Positions 1 through 6,853 of a stretch of 15,965 bases of DNA are shown one piece after another. Within the stretch, counting starts at the first letter, position 1. Each line of letters starts with the position of its first letter. Source of the stretch: JADJPL01 sp964607915. GTDB taxonomy: Bacteria > Bacteroidota > Bacteroidia > Chitinophagales > Saprospiraceae. The position numbers were made by a program, and so were the translations under genes. Location of the stretch: positions 1 to 15,965 of the forward strand of contig CAZSMU010000082.1 of NCBI GenBank assembly GCA_964607915.1, written 5' to 3'. Below the pieces are notes generated by a model that made no database searches, was not told the origin of the DNA, and saw nothing but the letters and a program-made list of their open reading frames with translations.

Positions 1-1596
1 GGCAACAAGCTGTACGCCGGCTCCAACTACCTGCACGTCAGCTATAACGAAGGGCAGTCCTGGGAAGTGATTAGCCCCGACCTCACCCGGGGCGAACCGC
101 AAACGCTCAAGTCCTCGGGCGGCCCCATCACCCAGGACAATACCGGCGTGGAATACTACGCCAATATCTTCGCCGTTACCGAATCTGCACAGGAGCCCGG
201 CGTCATCTGGGCAGGCAGCGATGACGGTCTCCTGCACCTCACCCGCGACGGGGGCAAAACCTGGACCAACGTCACCCCGCCCGGCTCCCCCAAGTACAAC
301 ATGATGAACAGCATCGAGGTCAACCCCTTCGTCAAAGGCGGGGCATACGTGGCCGCTACAAGCTACAAATTCGGCGACTATACGCCCTATCTGTACAAAA
401 CAACCGATTACGGCAAAACCTGGACCCTCATCACCTCGGGCATTGACCCGCAGTTCTACACCCGGGTAGTACGCGCCGACCCAAAACGGCAAGGGCTGCT
501 CTACGCCGGTACCGAATGGGGCATGTATGTCTCCTTTGATGACGGCACCAGCTGGCGCCCTTTCCAGCTCAACCTGCCCGTCACTTCCATCGCCGACCTG
601 CACATCCGCGATAATGCCCTCATCGCCGCTACCCACGGCCGCAGCTTCTGGATGATCGACGACCTCAGCCCCTTGCACCAGCTGAACGCAGACGTGGCAG
701 CCAAAGACTTCCACCTATTCCAGCCCAAAGCGTCTTACCGCATGGCCCAGGAAGAGGGCGGAAACAAAGCCGCCCTGCGCACCCAGGGGGAAAACCACCC
801 CAACGGCGTCATCTTCCACTTCTTCCTCCCCTCCGTCACCGATAGCATGCAGGTGAAACTCGACCTGCTGGAACCCGACGGAGACCTCATCCGCTCGTAC
901 AGCAATACGTCGAAAGACCGCCGCAGCGCACTGCCCGTCAAAACCGGAGGCAACCGCTTCGTATGGGACATGCGCTATCCCGGCTTCAAAGACTTCCCCG
1001 GGATGGTGCTGTACTCCTCCCCAAACCGCGGCCCCAAGGCCGTACCGGGCGTGTACAAGGCCCGCCTCAGCGTCAACGGGAAGAGCACGGAGCAGCCCTT
1101 CGAAATCCTCAAAGACCCGCGGCTGCCCAATAACGCAGCGGCCTACCAGGAACAGCTCGACTTCCTCATCCAGGTGCGCGACCGCGTCAGCGAAGCCCAT
1201 CAGGCTATCTCGGATATACGGGCCGTGAAAAAAGATATCGGCTACCTCAAGGAAAAAGCAGGCGGCAACCCACAATACCAGGAACTCATCCGCCAGGCTA
1301 ACGAACTCGAAAAGGAACTCTCCAAAGTGGAAGGCCAAATCCACCAGGTCAAAAACCAGAGCCAGCAGGACCCCATCAACTACGGGATTAAAGTCAACAA
1401 CCGGCTCGCCTTCCTCATGGCCGACCAGCAACTCGGCGACTTCCCGCCCACCGACCAGGCCAGGGCCGTGTACGATATGCTGTCCAAAGAATTACAAGGG
1501 TATCTGGATCAGTTGCAGCCCCTGCTCAAGGAAGGGGTGGACCGCCTCAACAAAGCCGCCGTCGAACAGCGAATGCCCTTGTTGAAGAGTTTGTAA
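1..1596 (+). CDS. BNR-repeat (sortilin/VPS10-like) beta-propeller protein, C-terminal part
   Basis: Partial gene: the frame is open from the first base, so the N-terminus lies outside the window; 531 residues are visible. Four Asp-box motifs (SxDxGxxW type) mark propeller blades at about residues 14-21 (SYNEGQSW), 81-88 (TRDGGKTW), 134-141 (TTDYGKTW) and 178-185 (SFDDGTSW). A final blade ends near residue 222 (ATHGRSFWMIDDL). A beta-sandwich-like segment follows (about 240-375), then a charged helical, probably coiled-coil region (about 400-460) and a short tail. This architecture matches the large exported 'glycosyl hydrolase BNR repeat' proteins common in Bacteroidota. The name is historical: BNR blades alone do not prove hydrolase activity, and some relatives may act in binding or surface roles. 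Localisation cannot be judged without the N-terminus. The gene converges on the Nudix regulator and ends 17 bp before a long inverted repeat. Confidence 0.9.
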   Translation, partial: GNKLYAGSNYLHVSYNEGQSWEVISPDLTRGEPQTLKSSGGPITQDNTGVEYYANIFAVTESAQEPGVIWAGSDDGLLHLTRDGGKTWTNVTPPGSPKYNMMNSIEVNPFVKGGAYVAATSYKFGDYTPYLYKTTDYGKTWTLITSGIDPQFYTRVVRADPKRQGLLYAGTEWGMYVSFDDGTSWRPFQLNLPVTSIADLHIRDNALIAATHGRSFWMIDDLSPLHQLNADVAAKDFHLFQPKASYRMAQEEGGNKAALRTQGENHPNGVIFHFFLPSVTDSMQVKLDLLEPDGDLIRSYSNTSKDRRSALPVKTGGNRFVWDMRYPGFKDFPGMVLYSSPNRGPKAVPGVYKARLSVNGKSTEQPFEILKDPRLPNNAAAYQEQLDFLIQVRDRVSEAHQAISDIRAVKKDIGYLKEKAGGNPQYQELIRQANELEKELSKVEGQIHQVKNQSQQDPINYGIKVNNRLAFLMADQQLGDFPPTDQARAVYDMLSKELQGYLDQLQPLLKEGVDRLNKAAVEQRMPLLKSL

Positions 1597-1613
1597 AAAG
1601 AGGGGGAAAGGTC

Positions 1614-1676
1614 TTTTCAATACGGCTCGTACCTCTTTTTCACAAAGCGAAAAAGAGGTACGAGCCGTATTGAAAA
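1614..1676. repeat. Perfect 28-bp inverted repeat between convergent genes
   Basis: The left arm (1614-1641) and right arm (1649-1676) are exact reverse complements, separated by a 7-nt loop (ACAAAGC). The element lies between the stop of the BNR gene (1596) and the stop of the convergent Nudix regulator (1710), so it may end transcription from both sides. Neither strand has a clear T-run right after the stem, and the stem is longer and more perfect than a usual intrinsic terminator. A small palindromic repeat element or a ribonuclease III-type processing site are alternatives. The 11-mer ATACGGCTCGT from the arm recurs at 2313-2323 inside the neighbouring gene. Confidence 0.9.
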
Positions 1677-1709
1677 TAGACGTTATTGAAACGACTTCTT
1701 TCACACCGC

Positions 1710-2429
1710 CTATATTTCAAAATCTATCCCCCGGCGGATTAACTCCTGCGATTTGTGCTCCTGCAGGGCTTGGTAGCGCTCGCTGTCGAAGCGGTACAAG
1801 CGAGCTGGCCGATGGGCAACCCTCTCCTGAATACCCACTTCCTGCAGAACGCCCATCTTGAGGATGCGGGCCCGGAAGTTCCGCTTGTTCAGCCCCTGTC
1901 GAACGCCAAGGATGGCTTCGTACAGTTCCTGGAGCTGGGTGAGCGTGAATTCGGGGGGCAACAGCTCAAAGCCGATAGGCTGATAGCGTATCTTGGCCCG
2001 CAGACGGGCCAGGGCCGCCTCCAGGATGAGGTCGTGGTCAAAAGCAAGCGGGGGCAGGGCATCTACCTCGAACCAACAAGCCATACGGGCGTCGCTAGAC
2101 GCCCGCACAGGGTGTTCTTCCAGGTTGACCAGGGCATAATATGCAATGGTGATGACGCGCCCCCGGGGGTCACGCCCCGGCTCCCCAAAGGTGTAGAGCT
2201 GCTCGACAAACACGTTCTGTACCCCTGTCTCTTCCTGAAGCTCGCGCAGCGCCGCTTCTTCGAGGGTCTCCTCTTCTTCTACAAAGCCTCCGGGCAATGC
2301 CCAGCGCCCTTCATACGGCTCGTGTTGGCGCTGTATGAGCAATACTTTCAGCGCTTTACCGACCGCATACGCAAAAATGACGCAGTCAACGGTGACGGAA
2401 GGACGGGGATATGGGTATGAGTATGGCAT
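1710..2429 (-). CDS. NrtR-family transcriptional regulator (Nudix domain plus winged helix)
   Basis: The product has 239 residues from the ATG at 2429. An in-frame TTG at 2450 would add seven residues, but the conserved family start (YPYPRPSVTVDCVIF) sits right after the ATG. An intact Nudix signature (G-x5-E-x7-REL-QEE-TGV) spans about residues 48-70. The C-terminal part (about 145-239) has the family pattern FELLPPEFTLTQLQELYEAIL followed by KRNFRARI, the winged-helix DNA-binding region. In this family the Nudix domain usually senses ADP-ribose or a related sugar phosphate, while the winged helix binds operators of NAD-synthesis or pentose-use genes. The ligand cannot be told from sequence. 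The gene is alone on its strand and divergent from the exported protein gene. The spacer between them carries four AAGTCT sites that could be its own operator (inference). Confidence 0.9.
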   Translation of the reverse strand: MPYSYPYPRPSVTVDCVIFAYAVGKALKVLLIQRQHEPYEGRWALPGGFVEEEETLEEAALRELQEETGVQNVFVEQLYTFGEPGRDPRGRVITIAYYALVNLEEHPVRASSDARMACWFEVDALPPLAFDHDLILEAALARLRAKIRYQPIGFELLPPEFTLTQLQELYEAILGVRQGLNKRNFRARILKMGVLQEVGIQERVAHRPARLYRFDSERYQALQEHKSQELIRRGIDFEI

Positions 2430-2481
2430 ATATGGTCTGAAAAGGAACAAAGTTGCTACTTCTATAGGTGGCGCGCAAATG

Positions 2482-2573
2482 AAGTCTGTATTTTTTTAGA
2501 CTTATTTCACGGGGGGTGAGAAGAGGGAAACAAGTCTTTGTCATCCATCGAAACTCCCCTTGGCAATAAGTCT
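2482..2573. promoter_or_regulatory. Cluster of AAGTCT sites in the divergent spacer (candidate operator)
   Basis: AAGTCT occurs at 2482-2487, inverted at 2498-2503 (AGACTT), and again at 2532-2537 and 2568-2573. The first two form an inverted repeat with a 10-nt T-rich spacer. The cluster lies upstream of the Nudix/winged-helix regulator and of the divergent exported protein gene. Binding by the regulator is a guess: no published operator is matched here. Both flanking genes probably have promoters in this spacer, but I could not find a clear TAnnTTTG box for either. Confidence 0.35.
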
Positions 2574-2652
2574 TTTTTAAATCCAACCTAAAAGATGTAT
2601 CCGATGTCTATAACGAGGGGTCATCCAATAAAAACCAAACCATCTGAAAACT

Positions 2653-3240
2653 TTGAAAAACAACGTTCCAAAACAGTCCATCGGATTCGCCTGGCATCCC
2701 TGGCTGCTGCTGCTCCTGGCGTGGGGCATTGCCCCTGCGCTCTCGGCCCAGGACCCGGCCTCCCCACAATCGAGCGCATGGGCACCCTTCACCTCGGTCG
2801 AAGGCCGGTTTGAAGTGCTCACTCCCGCCCCTATGCGCGCACGGGCCGATAGTATCCAGACCCCCATCGGCAACCTGGTATATCACACCTTTATCTGCCG
2901 CGAAGGACCGGATATGACGTATTTGGTCAGCTACTGCGATTATCCGGCGGGCAGCGTACACTCTGATTCGCTGGATCTGCTGCGCGAATTTTTTACGGCC
3001 ACGATAGAACAGTCCCTCTCGGGAGTAGAGGGGGGAGAGCTCGTCTATGCAGAGGACATCTCTATTCTGGGGTTTCCCGGCAAAAGCTGGCGCATCAACG
3101 CACCGGTGAAGCGCTCCGTGCTGCGCACCCGCGCGTTTGTAGCCGACAATCGCTTCTACTCCCTACAGACGGTCATGTCGAAGGGCCAGAGCCTCAACCC
3201 CAACAGCCAGCGGTTTATAGAGTCCTTCCGCATCCGCTAA
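2653..3240 (+). CDS. Exported protein of unknown function (Bacteroidota-conserved type)
   Basis: The product has 195 residues and an N-terminal signal peptide: basic start (KNNVPKQ), hydrophobic core WLLLLLAWGIAPAL at about residues 17-30, and likely signal peptidase I cleavage in LSA-QD near residue 32. The mature part has no transmembrane segment and is probably periplasmic or secreted. It reads like a compact alpha/beta fold with patterns such as EGRFEVLTPAPM, IGNLVYHTF, YLVSYCDYPAG and FIESFRIR. From memory these resemble small uncharacterised Bacteroidota proteins; no function is known to me. There is no ATG at the start: the TTG at 2653 is taken here. The in-frame CTG at 2644 would give MKTLKNN, a typical leader start, and lies 5 nt after a CCAATAAAAACCAA element that also precedes pruA. 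An in-frame stop at 2629 excludes any earlier start. Confidence 0.8.
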   Translation: MKNNVPKQSIGFAWHPWLLLLLAWGIAPALSAQDPASPQSSAWAPFTSVEGRFEVLTPAPMRARADSIQTPIGNLVYHTFICREGPDMTYLVSYCDYPAGSVHSDSLDLLREFFTATIEQSLSGVEGGELVYAEDISILGFPGKSWRINAPVKRSVLRTRAFVADNRFYSLQTVMSKGQSLNPNSQRFIESFRIR

Positions 3241-3271
3241 TATGGGGGCGCTTTCATTTATTCCCCCCATA
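3241..3271 (+). terminator. Possible weak terminator hairpin after the exported protein gene
   Basis: TATGGGGG (3241-3248) and CCCCCATA (3264-3271) form an 8-bp stem with a 15-nt loop directly after the stop codon. No T-run follows, so it may only slow transcription or protect the 3' end of the mRNA. Confidence 0.4.
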
Positions 3272-3298
3272 GGGGATAAAATTCCCTGAATTCTGGCA

Positions 3299-3306
3299 TA
3301 TCTTTG
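3299..3306 (+). promoter_or_regulatory. -7 promoter box for coaD
   Basis: TATCTTTG fits the Bacteroidota -7 consensus TAnnTTTG and lies 24 bp before the coaD ATG. I see no good TTG at the expected -33 distance, so the match is partial. A promoter here would argue against the in-frame TTG at 3304 as the coaD start, since that codon lies inside the box. Confidence 0.45.
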
Positions 3307-3330
3307 GCGTTGAACCGCAAAATCCGGCCG

Positions 3331-3804
3331 ATGTCAAAAATTGCCGTTTTCCCAGGCTCGTTCGATCCCATCACCATCGGCCATGTCGATGTGGTGCAGC
3401 GAGCGCTCCCCCTTTTCGACAAAATCGTAGTCGCCGTAGGGGTGAACAGTCAAAAACAGTCTTTATTTTCCCTGGAGCAGCGCATAGAGTGGTTGCAATC
3501 GGTCTTTGCAACCGAGCCCAGGATTGAAGTCGGCTTCTTCCACCACCTGACAGCGCACTACTGCCAGGCTATAGGGGCGCACTACCTCCTGCGCGGGCTG
3601 CGCAATGCCTCGGATTTTGACTATGAAAAAACGATTTCCCAGCTCAACCACATCGTCGGGGGAGGGCTGGAGACGCTCTTTTTTATCAGCCAGCCCGGTT
3701 ATTCGCACATCAGTTCGACCATTGTACGGGAAATCATCAAGGGGGGAGGCGACGCCTCGCCTTTCCTGCCCGCCCAGATCCAGATCAGCCGTTTACCGGA
3801 GTAA
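3331..3804 (+). CDS. coaD: Phosphopantetheine adenylyltransferase
   Basis: The enzyme transfers AMP from ATP to 4'-phosphopantetheine, giving dephospho-CoA, the next-to-last step of coenzyme A synthesis in the cytoplasm. At 157 residues it has the usual CoaD length. The nucleotidyltransferase signature is present: GSFDPITIGH at residues 9-18, with the T-x-G-H motif ending at His18. RGLRNASDFDYE at 88-99 is the family's substrate-pocket segment, and ISSTIVRE at 127-134 corresponds to the ISSTxVRE ATP-binding motif. The ATG at 3331 is chosen because MSKIAVFPGSFDP is the standard N-terminus; an in-frame TTG at 3304 would overlap the probable promoter. pruA starts 27 bp downstream on the same strand, so the two may share a transcript. 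Confidence 0.97.
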   Translation: MSKIAVFPGSFDPITIGHVDVVQRALPLFDKIVVAVGVNSQKQSLFSLEQRIEWLQSVFATEPRIEVGFFHHLTAHYCQAIGAHYLLRGLRNASDFDYEKTISQLNHIVGGGLETLFFISQPGYSHISSTIVREIIKGGGDASPFLPAQIQISRLPE

Positions 3805-3811
3805 TACCTCA

Positions 3812-3825
3812 CCAATAAAAACCAA
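3812..3825 (+). promoter_or_regulatory. Leader element CCAATAAAAACCAA before pruA (second copy at 2625-2638)
   Basis: This exact 14-nt sequence ends 6 nt before the pruA ATG. An identical copy at 2625-2638 ends 14 nt before the TTG (5 nt before the CTG) of the exported protein gene. Neither gene has a Shine-Dalgarno sequence. An A-rich translation-initiation element is a reasonable guess in Bacteroidota, where A-rich leaders promote initiation, but chance in A/C-rich leaders is not excluded. Confidence 0.4.
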
Positions 3826-3831
3826 CCTACT

Positions 3832-5463
3832 ATGGCAAATGCATTCTTCGACCTGCCGGCAGTGCGCAATGAACCGGTGCTCTCCTACGCACCCGGCTCC
3901 CCCGAACGGATGGCACTGAAGACCTCTCTGCAGGCCCTCAAATCCAGCACCGTGGATATACCGATGTACATCGGCGCCGAACGCGTCTTTGAGGGCGAGC
4001 GCTATGCCATCCGGCCCCCGCACGAGTTGAAACACGTGTTGGGCTACCACACTAAAGCCGATGCCGCACGGGTACGACAGGCGATTGAGGCCGCCCTGGC
4101 CGCACGCCCCGCCTGGGAAAACATGCCCTGGCAAGACCGCGCCGCCATCTTCCTCAAAGCGGCTGACCTGCTGGCCGGCCCGTACCGCGCCCGCATGAAC
4201 GCAGCGACCATGCTCTGCCAGTCGAAAAATGCCTTCCAGGCAGAAATCGACGCCGTAGCCGAGCTGTGCGATTTTTTTCGCTTCAACGCGCGTTTCATGG
4301 CAGATATCTACGCCCAGCAGCCCCTCAGTCCGCCGCTGACCTGGAACCGCATGGAATACCGCGCCCTCGAAGGCTTCGTATTTGCCCTGACGCCCTTCAA
4401 TTTCACTTCTATCGCCGCCAACCTGCCCGCCGCACCCGCGCTCATGGGCAATACCGTGGTCTGGAAACCAGCTGACGCCCAAATCTACTCTGCCGCGGTC
4501 ATCATGGAACTACTCCTCGAAGCTGGCCTGCCCCATGGCGTCATCAACCTGGTATATGCCGACGGCCCCCTGGCCGGACAGATTATTTTTGAACACCCGG
4601 AATTCGCGGGGCTCCATTTCACCGGCAGCACGGCGGTTTTCCAACACCTATGGGGCGTTATTGCCCGGAACCTGCCCAAATACCGCAGCTACCCCCGCAT
4701 CGTCGGCGAGACAGGTGGAAAGGACTTCGTCATCGCCCACCCCAGCGCGCACGTACCCGCCCTGGCAACCGCCCTCGCCCGCGGCGCTTTTGAATACCAG
4801 GGGCAAAAATGCTCGGCAGCCAGCCGAGCCTATATCCCGAAAAGCTTGTGGCCGGAACTAAAGCAGCTGCTCGTAGCCACTGTAGAGGACTTTCGCATGG
4901 GTTCCCCGGAAGACTTCCGCAACTTCGTCAACGCCGTCATAGACGAACGGGCGTTCGACAAAATCACCGGCTATATCGCTGCTGCCCGCGACGACCAGGA
5001 AATCGAGCGGGTTGTCGGGGGAACCTACGACAAGTCACAGGGCTACTTCATCGCCCCGACGGTGTTCCGCACCAGTAACCCCAGGCATCGGCTCATGCAG
5101 GAAGAACTCTTCGGCCCCGTGCTGACCGTCTATGTGTACGAGGATGATCACTATGCCGAAACTCTGCAGCTCGTAGACAGCACCTCGCCCTATGCGCTCA
5201 CCGGGGCTGTTTTTGCACAGGACCGCACGGCAGTGCTGCAAGCGGAACAGGTCCTGCGCCATGCAGCAGGCAACTTCTACATCAACGATAAGCCCACCGG
5301 GGCCGTCGTCGGCCAACAGCCTTTCGGCGGTGCCCGCGCCTCCGGAACCAACGACAAGGCGGGCTCGGTGTGGAACCTGCTGCGGTGGGTCTCCCCCCGC
5401 ACGCTCAAAGAAAACTTCGCCCCCCCAACCGACTACCGCTATCCCTTCCTGTCGGAGGAGTAA
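3832..5463 (+). CDS. pruA: 1-pyrroline-5-carboxylate dehydrogenase
   Basis: This NAD(P)-dependent aldehyde dehydrogenase oxidises glutamate semialdehyde (from pyrroline-5-carboxylate) to glutamate, the second step of proline breakdown. It has 543 residues, the size of the stand-alone enzyme; there is no fused proline dehydrogenase domain and none is encoded nearby in the window. Key features: TPFNFTSIAANL near residue 188 (cofactor and substrate site), VWKPAD near 212, the conserved Glu293 in GETGGKD, the catalytic Cys327 in GQKCSAASR, EELFGPVL, and the C-terminal PFGGARASGTNDKAG that closes the aldehyde dehydrogenase fold. The start at 3832 gives the usual N-terminal extension (NEPVLSYAPGSPER). 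The Nudix hydrolase gene begins 10 bp after the stop, so the two are probably cotranscribed. Confidence 0.96.
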   Translation: MANAFFDLPAVRNEPVLSYAPGSPERMALKTSLQALKSSTVDIPMYIGAERVFEGERYAIRPPHELKHVLGYHTKADAARVRQAIEAALAARPAWENMPWQDRAAIFLKAADLLAGPYRARMNAATMLCQSKNAFQAEIDAVAELCDFFRFNARFMADIYAQQPLSPPLTWNRMEYRALEGFVFALTPFNFTSIAANLPAAPALMGNTVVWKPADAQIYSAAVIMELLLEAGLPHGVINLVYADGPLAGQIIFEHPEFAGLHFTGSTAVFQHLWGVIARNLPKYRSYPRIVGETGGKDFVIAHPSAHVPALATALARGAFEYQGQKCSAASRAYIPKSLWPELKQLLVATVEDFRMGSPEDFRNFVNAVIDERAFDKITGYIAAARDDQEIERVVGGTYDKSQGYFIAPTVFRTSNPRHRLMQEELFGPVLTVYVYEDDHYAETLQLVDSTSPYALTGAVFAQDRTAVLQAEQVLRHAAGNFYINDKPTGAVVGQQPFGGARASGTNDKAGSVWNLLRWVSPRTLKENFAPPTDYRYPFLSEE

Positions 5464-5473
5464 AAGCAAGCCT

Positions 5474-6043
5474 ATGGACGCTGAACACAACCCGTGGCGT
5501 ACCCACCACATCCGGGAGGTCTATGAAAACCCCTGGATCCGCGTCACCCATCGCGAAGTGACGACCCCAGGAGGTTCTGCGGGCATTTATGGGGTAGTCC
5601 ATTTCAAAAACCAGGCCATCGGGGTGGTACCGGTTGACCAGCAGGGGCATACCTGGCTGGTCGGCCAGTACCGCTACCCGCTGGATCGCTATAGTTGGGA
5701 AATCCCGGAAGGGGGCTGCCCCGTCGGCACCGACCCCCTCGAGACGGCTAGGCGCGAGCTACGCGAAGAAACCGGCCTGTGCGCCGAACACTGGGAAAAA
5801 CTGCTTGATTTTGCCCTCTCCAACTCCGTCTCAGACGAAACGGGCGCGATTTATCTCGCCACAGGCCTGTCGGAAGGCGAATCTGAACCAGAAGATACCG
5901 AACAACTGCGCCTGCGGCGCCTTCCTCTGCATGAGGCCCTGGAAATGGTAGCCTCCGGCGAAATCACCGACGCCATGTCTATTATGGGACTGTTGCGGGC
6001 AGCGCAATACCTGAACAAAAGCGGCCTCAGATATACCCCTTGA
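5474..6043 (+). CDS. Nudix hydrolase (ADP-ribose pyrophosphatase-like)
   Basis: The product has 189 residues. The same frame is open back into pruA, but the ATG at 5474, 10 bp after the pruA stop, fits the family N-terminus. A GGAGGAG at 5454-5460 lies 13 nt upstream of it, rather far for a Shine-Dalgarno site. Nudix hydrolases split nucleoside diphosphates linked to another group (X). The Nudix box lies at residues 80-102: the catalytic metal-binding part REL-REE-TGL (94-102) is intact, but the first conserved glutamate of G-x5-E is Thr86 (GGCPVGT). Flanking WEIPEGG and LSNSVSDE resemble ADP-ribose pyrophosphatase relatives, but the proline usually found about 15 residues past the box in ADP-ribose enzymes is not seen, so the substrate is open. 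It overlaps the opposite-strand DUF218 gene by 17 bp. Confidence 0.9.
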   Translation: MDAEHNPWRTHHIREVYENPWIRVTHREVTTPGGSAGIYGVVHFKNQAIGVVPVDQQGHTWLVGQYRYPLDRYSWEIPEGGCPVGTDPLETARRELREETGLCAEHWEKLLDFALSNSVSDETGAIYLATGLSEGESEPEDTEQLRLRRLPLHEALEMVASGEITDAMSIMGLLRAAQYLNKSGLRYTP

Positions 6044-6800
6044 CGCGGTAAGCCGCTATCCCCAGCCATTCTTTGAAGAGCGATTCCCAACGCTGCAAGA
6101 GGTCGGGGTTGAAGCTCAGCGCATCCTGCCACCAGGACTGGGAAGCGTTGCGCATATAGTCCACGCAGTACGTGTCCATCGGAAGGCCAATTTTGTCGAA
6201 GCAGGCACTCGCCCTGCGCATGTGCCAGGCAGACGTGATGAGCAGACAGCGTTCACGCCCGGGCGTCTGCGCAAGCAACTGTTTGGAAAAAAGGGCATTT
6301 TCCCGAGTATTTCGCGATTCCGTTTCCAGCAAGATGTCGGATGCAGGGATGCCAAAACGCACGAGATACGCTTTGCCGGCCCGCGCTTCAGATATCCGTT
6401 CAGGGCCGATGAGGCGGCCCCAGCCCCCGCTGAGCAGTATTTTTTTGACTTTTCCCTGCTGGTAGAGCTCTAATGCCTGCGTGAACCGGTTGGCGGAGCT
6501 ATTGAGGTGCAGGCGGCCGTCGTCGGGATAGCCGTAGCCGTTGCTGTAGCCCCCGAGCAGAATACCCACGTCATAGGGCTCCTCGATGTGCTCGACAGGG
6601 TAGCCCTCCGGTTCCCACAGGGCGGCTACGCTGTTGAGCAGAGCGCGGTTGCTGCCCAGTAGCAAGGAGAAGAAAACGATTGCGAGGGCTGTTTTGCGCA
6701 CCTTCTCCCGCCGACTGCGCCAGGCTATGAGCAGCAACAGCAACACCCAGGTCCAGGGGCGGATAAGGGCAAAAAGGATTTTAGAAGCGGCGAAAAACAT
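6027..6800 (-). CDS. DUF218 / YdcF-ElyC-SanA family membrane protein
   Basis: The product has 257 residues from the ATG at 6800. Two N-terminal hydrophobic segments (about residues 8-27 and 36-54) anchor it in the inner membrane, followed by a DUF218 domain. Domain hallmarks: DVGILLGG (about 77-84), ILLSGGWG (about 121-128), ESRNTRENALF (about 160-170, the conserved NTxENA element) and LLITSAWHMRRA (about 187-198). Family members such as ElyC, SanA and YdcF are linked to envelope integrity and cell-wall precursor or lipid-carrier metabolism, but the reaction is not established. It is the last gene of the minus-strand run, 53 bp after ytxJ. Its stop lies inside the 3' end of the convergent Nudix gene, leaving no room for a terminator between them. 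Confidence 0.88.
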   Translation of the reverse strand: MFFAASKILFALIRPWTWVLLLLLIAWRSRREKVRKTALAIVFFSLLLGSNRALLNSVAALWEPEGYPVEHIEEPYDVGILLGGYSNGYGYPDDGRLHLNSSANRFTQALELYQQGKVKKILLSGGWGRLIGPERISEARAGKAYLVRFGIPASDILLETESRNTRENALFSKQLLAQTPGRERCLLITSAWHMRRASACFDKIGLPMDTYCVDYMRNASQSWWQDALSFNPDLLQRWESLFKEWLGIAAYRVKGYI

Positions 6801-6853
6801 GTAGGAAGTTTTTAGACTTGTGGCGAAGGATCCGCGAGGAGGGACTCAATTCC

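Noticed and set aside
715..1431. Long minus-strand open frame (238 codons) opposite the BNR gene
   Set aside because: It mirrors codon bias of the real plus-strand gene, has low-complexity content and no family pattern.
1755..2420. Plus-strand frame of 221 codons opposite the Nudix regulator
   Set aside because: The minus-strand frame carries an intact Nudix box and winged helix; the plus-strand one shows no recognisable domain.
5192..5473. N-terminal extension of the Nudix hydrolase into pruA
   Set aside because: The frame is open but lies inside pruA coding sequence and has no Nudix-family content; the ATG at 5474 is the natural start.
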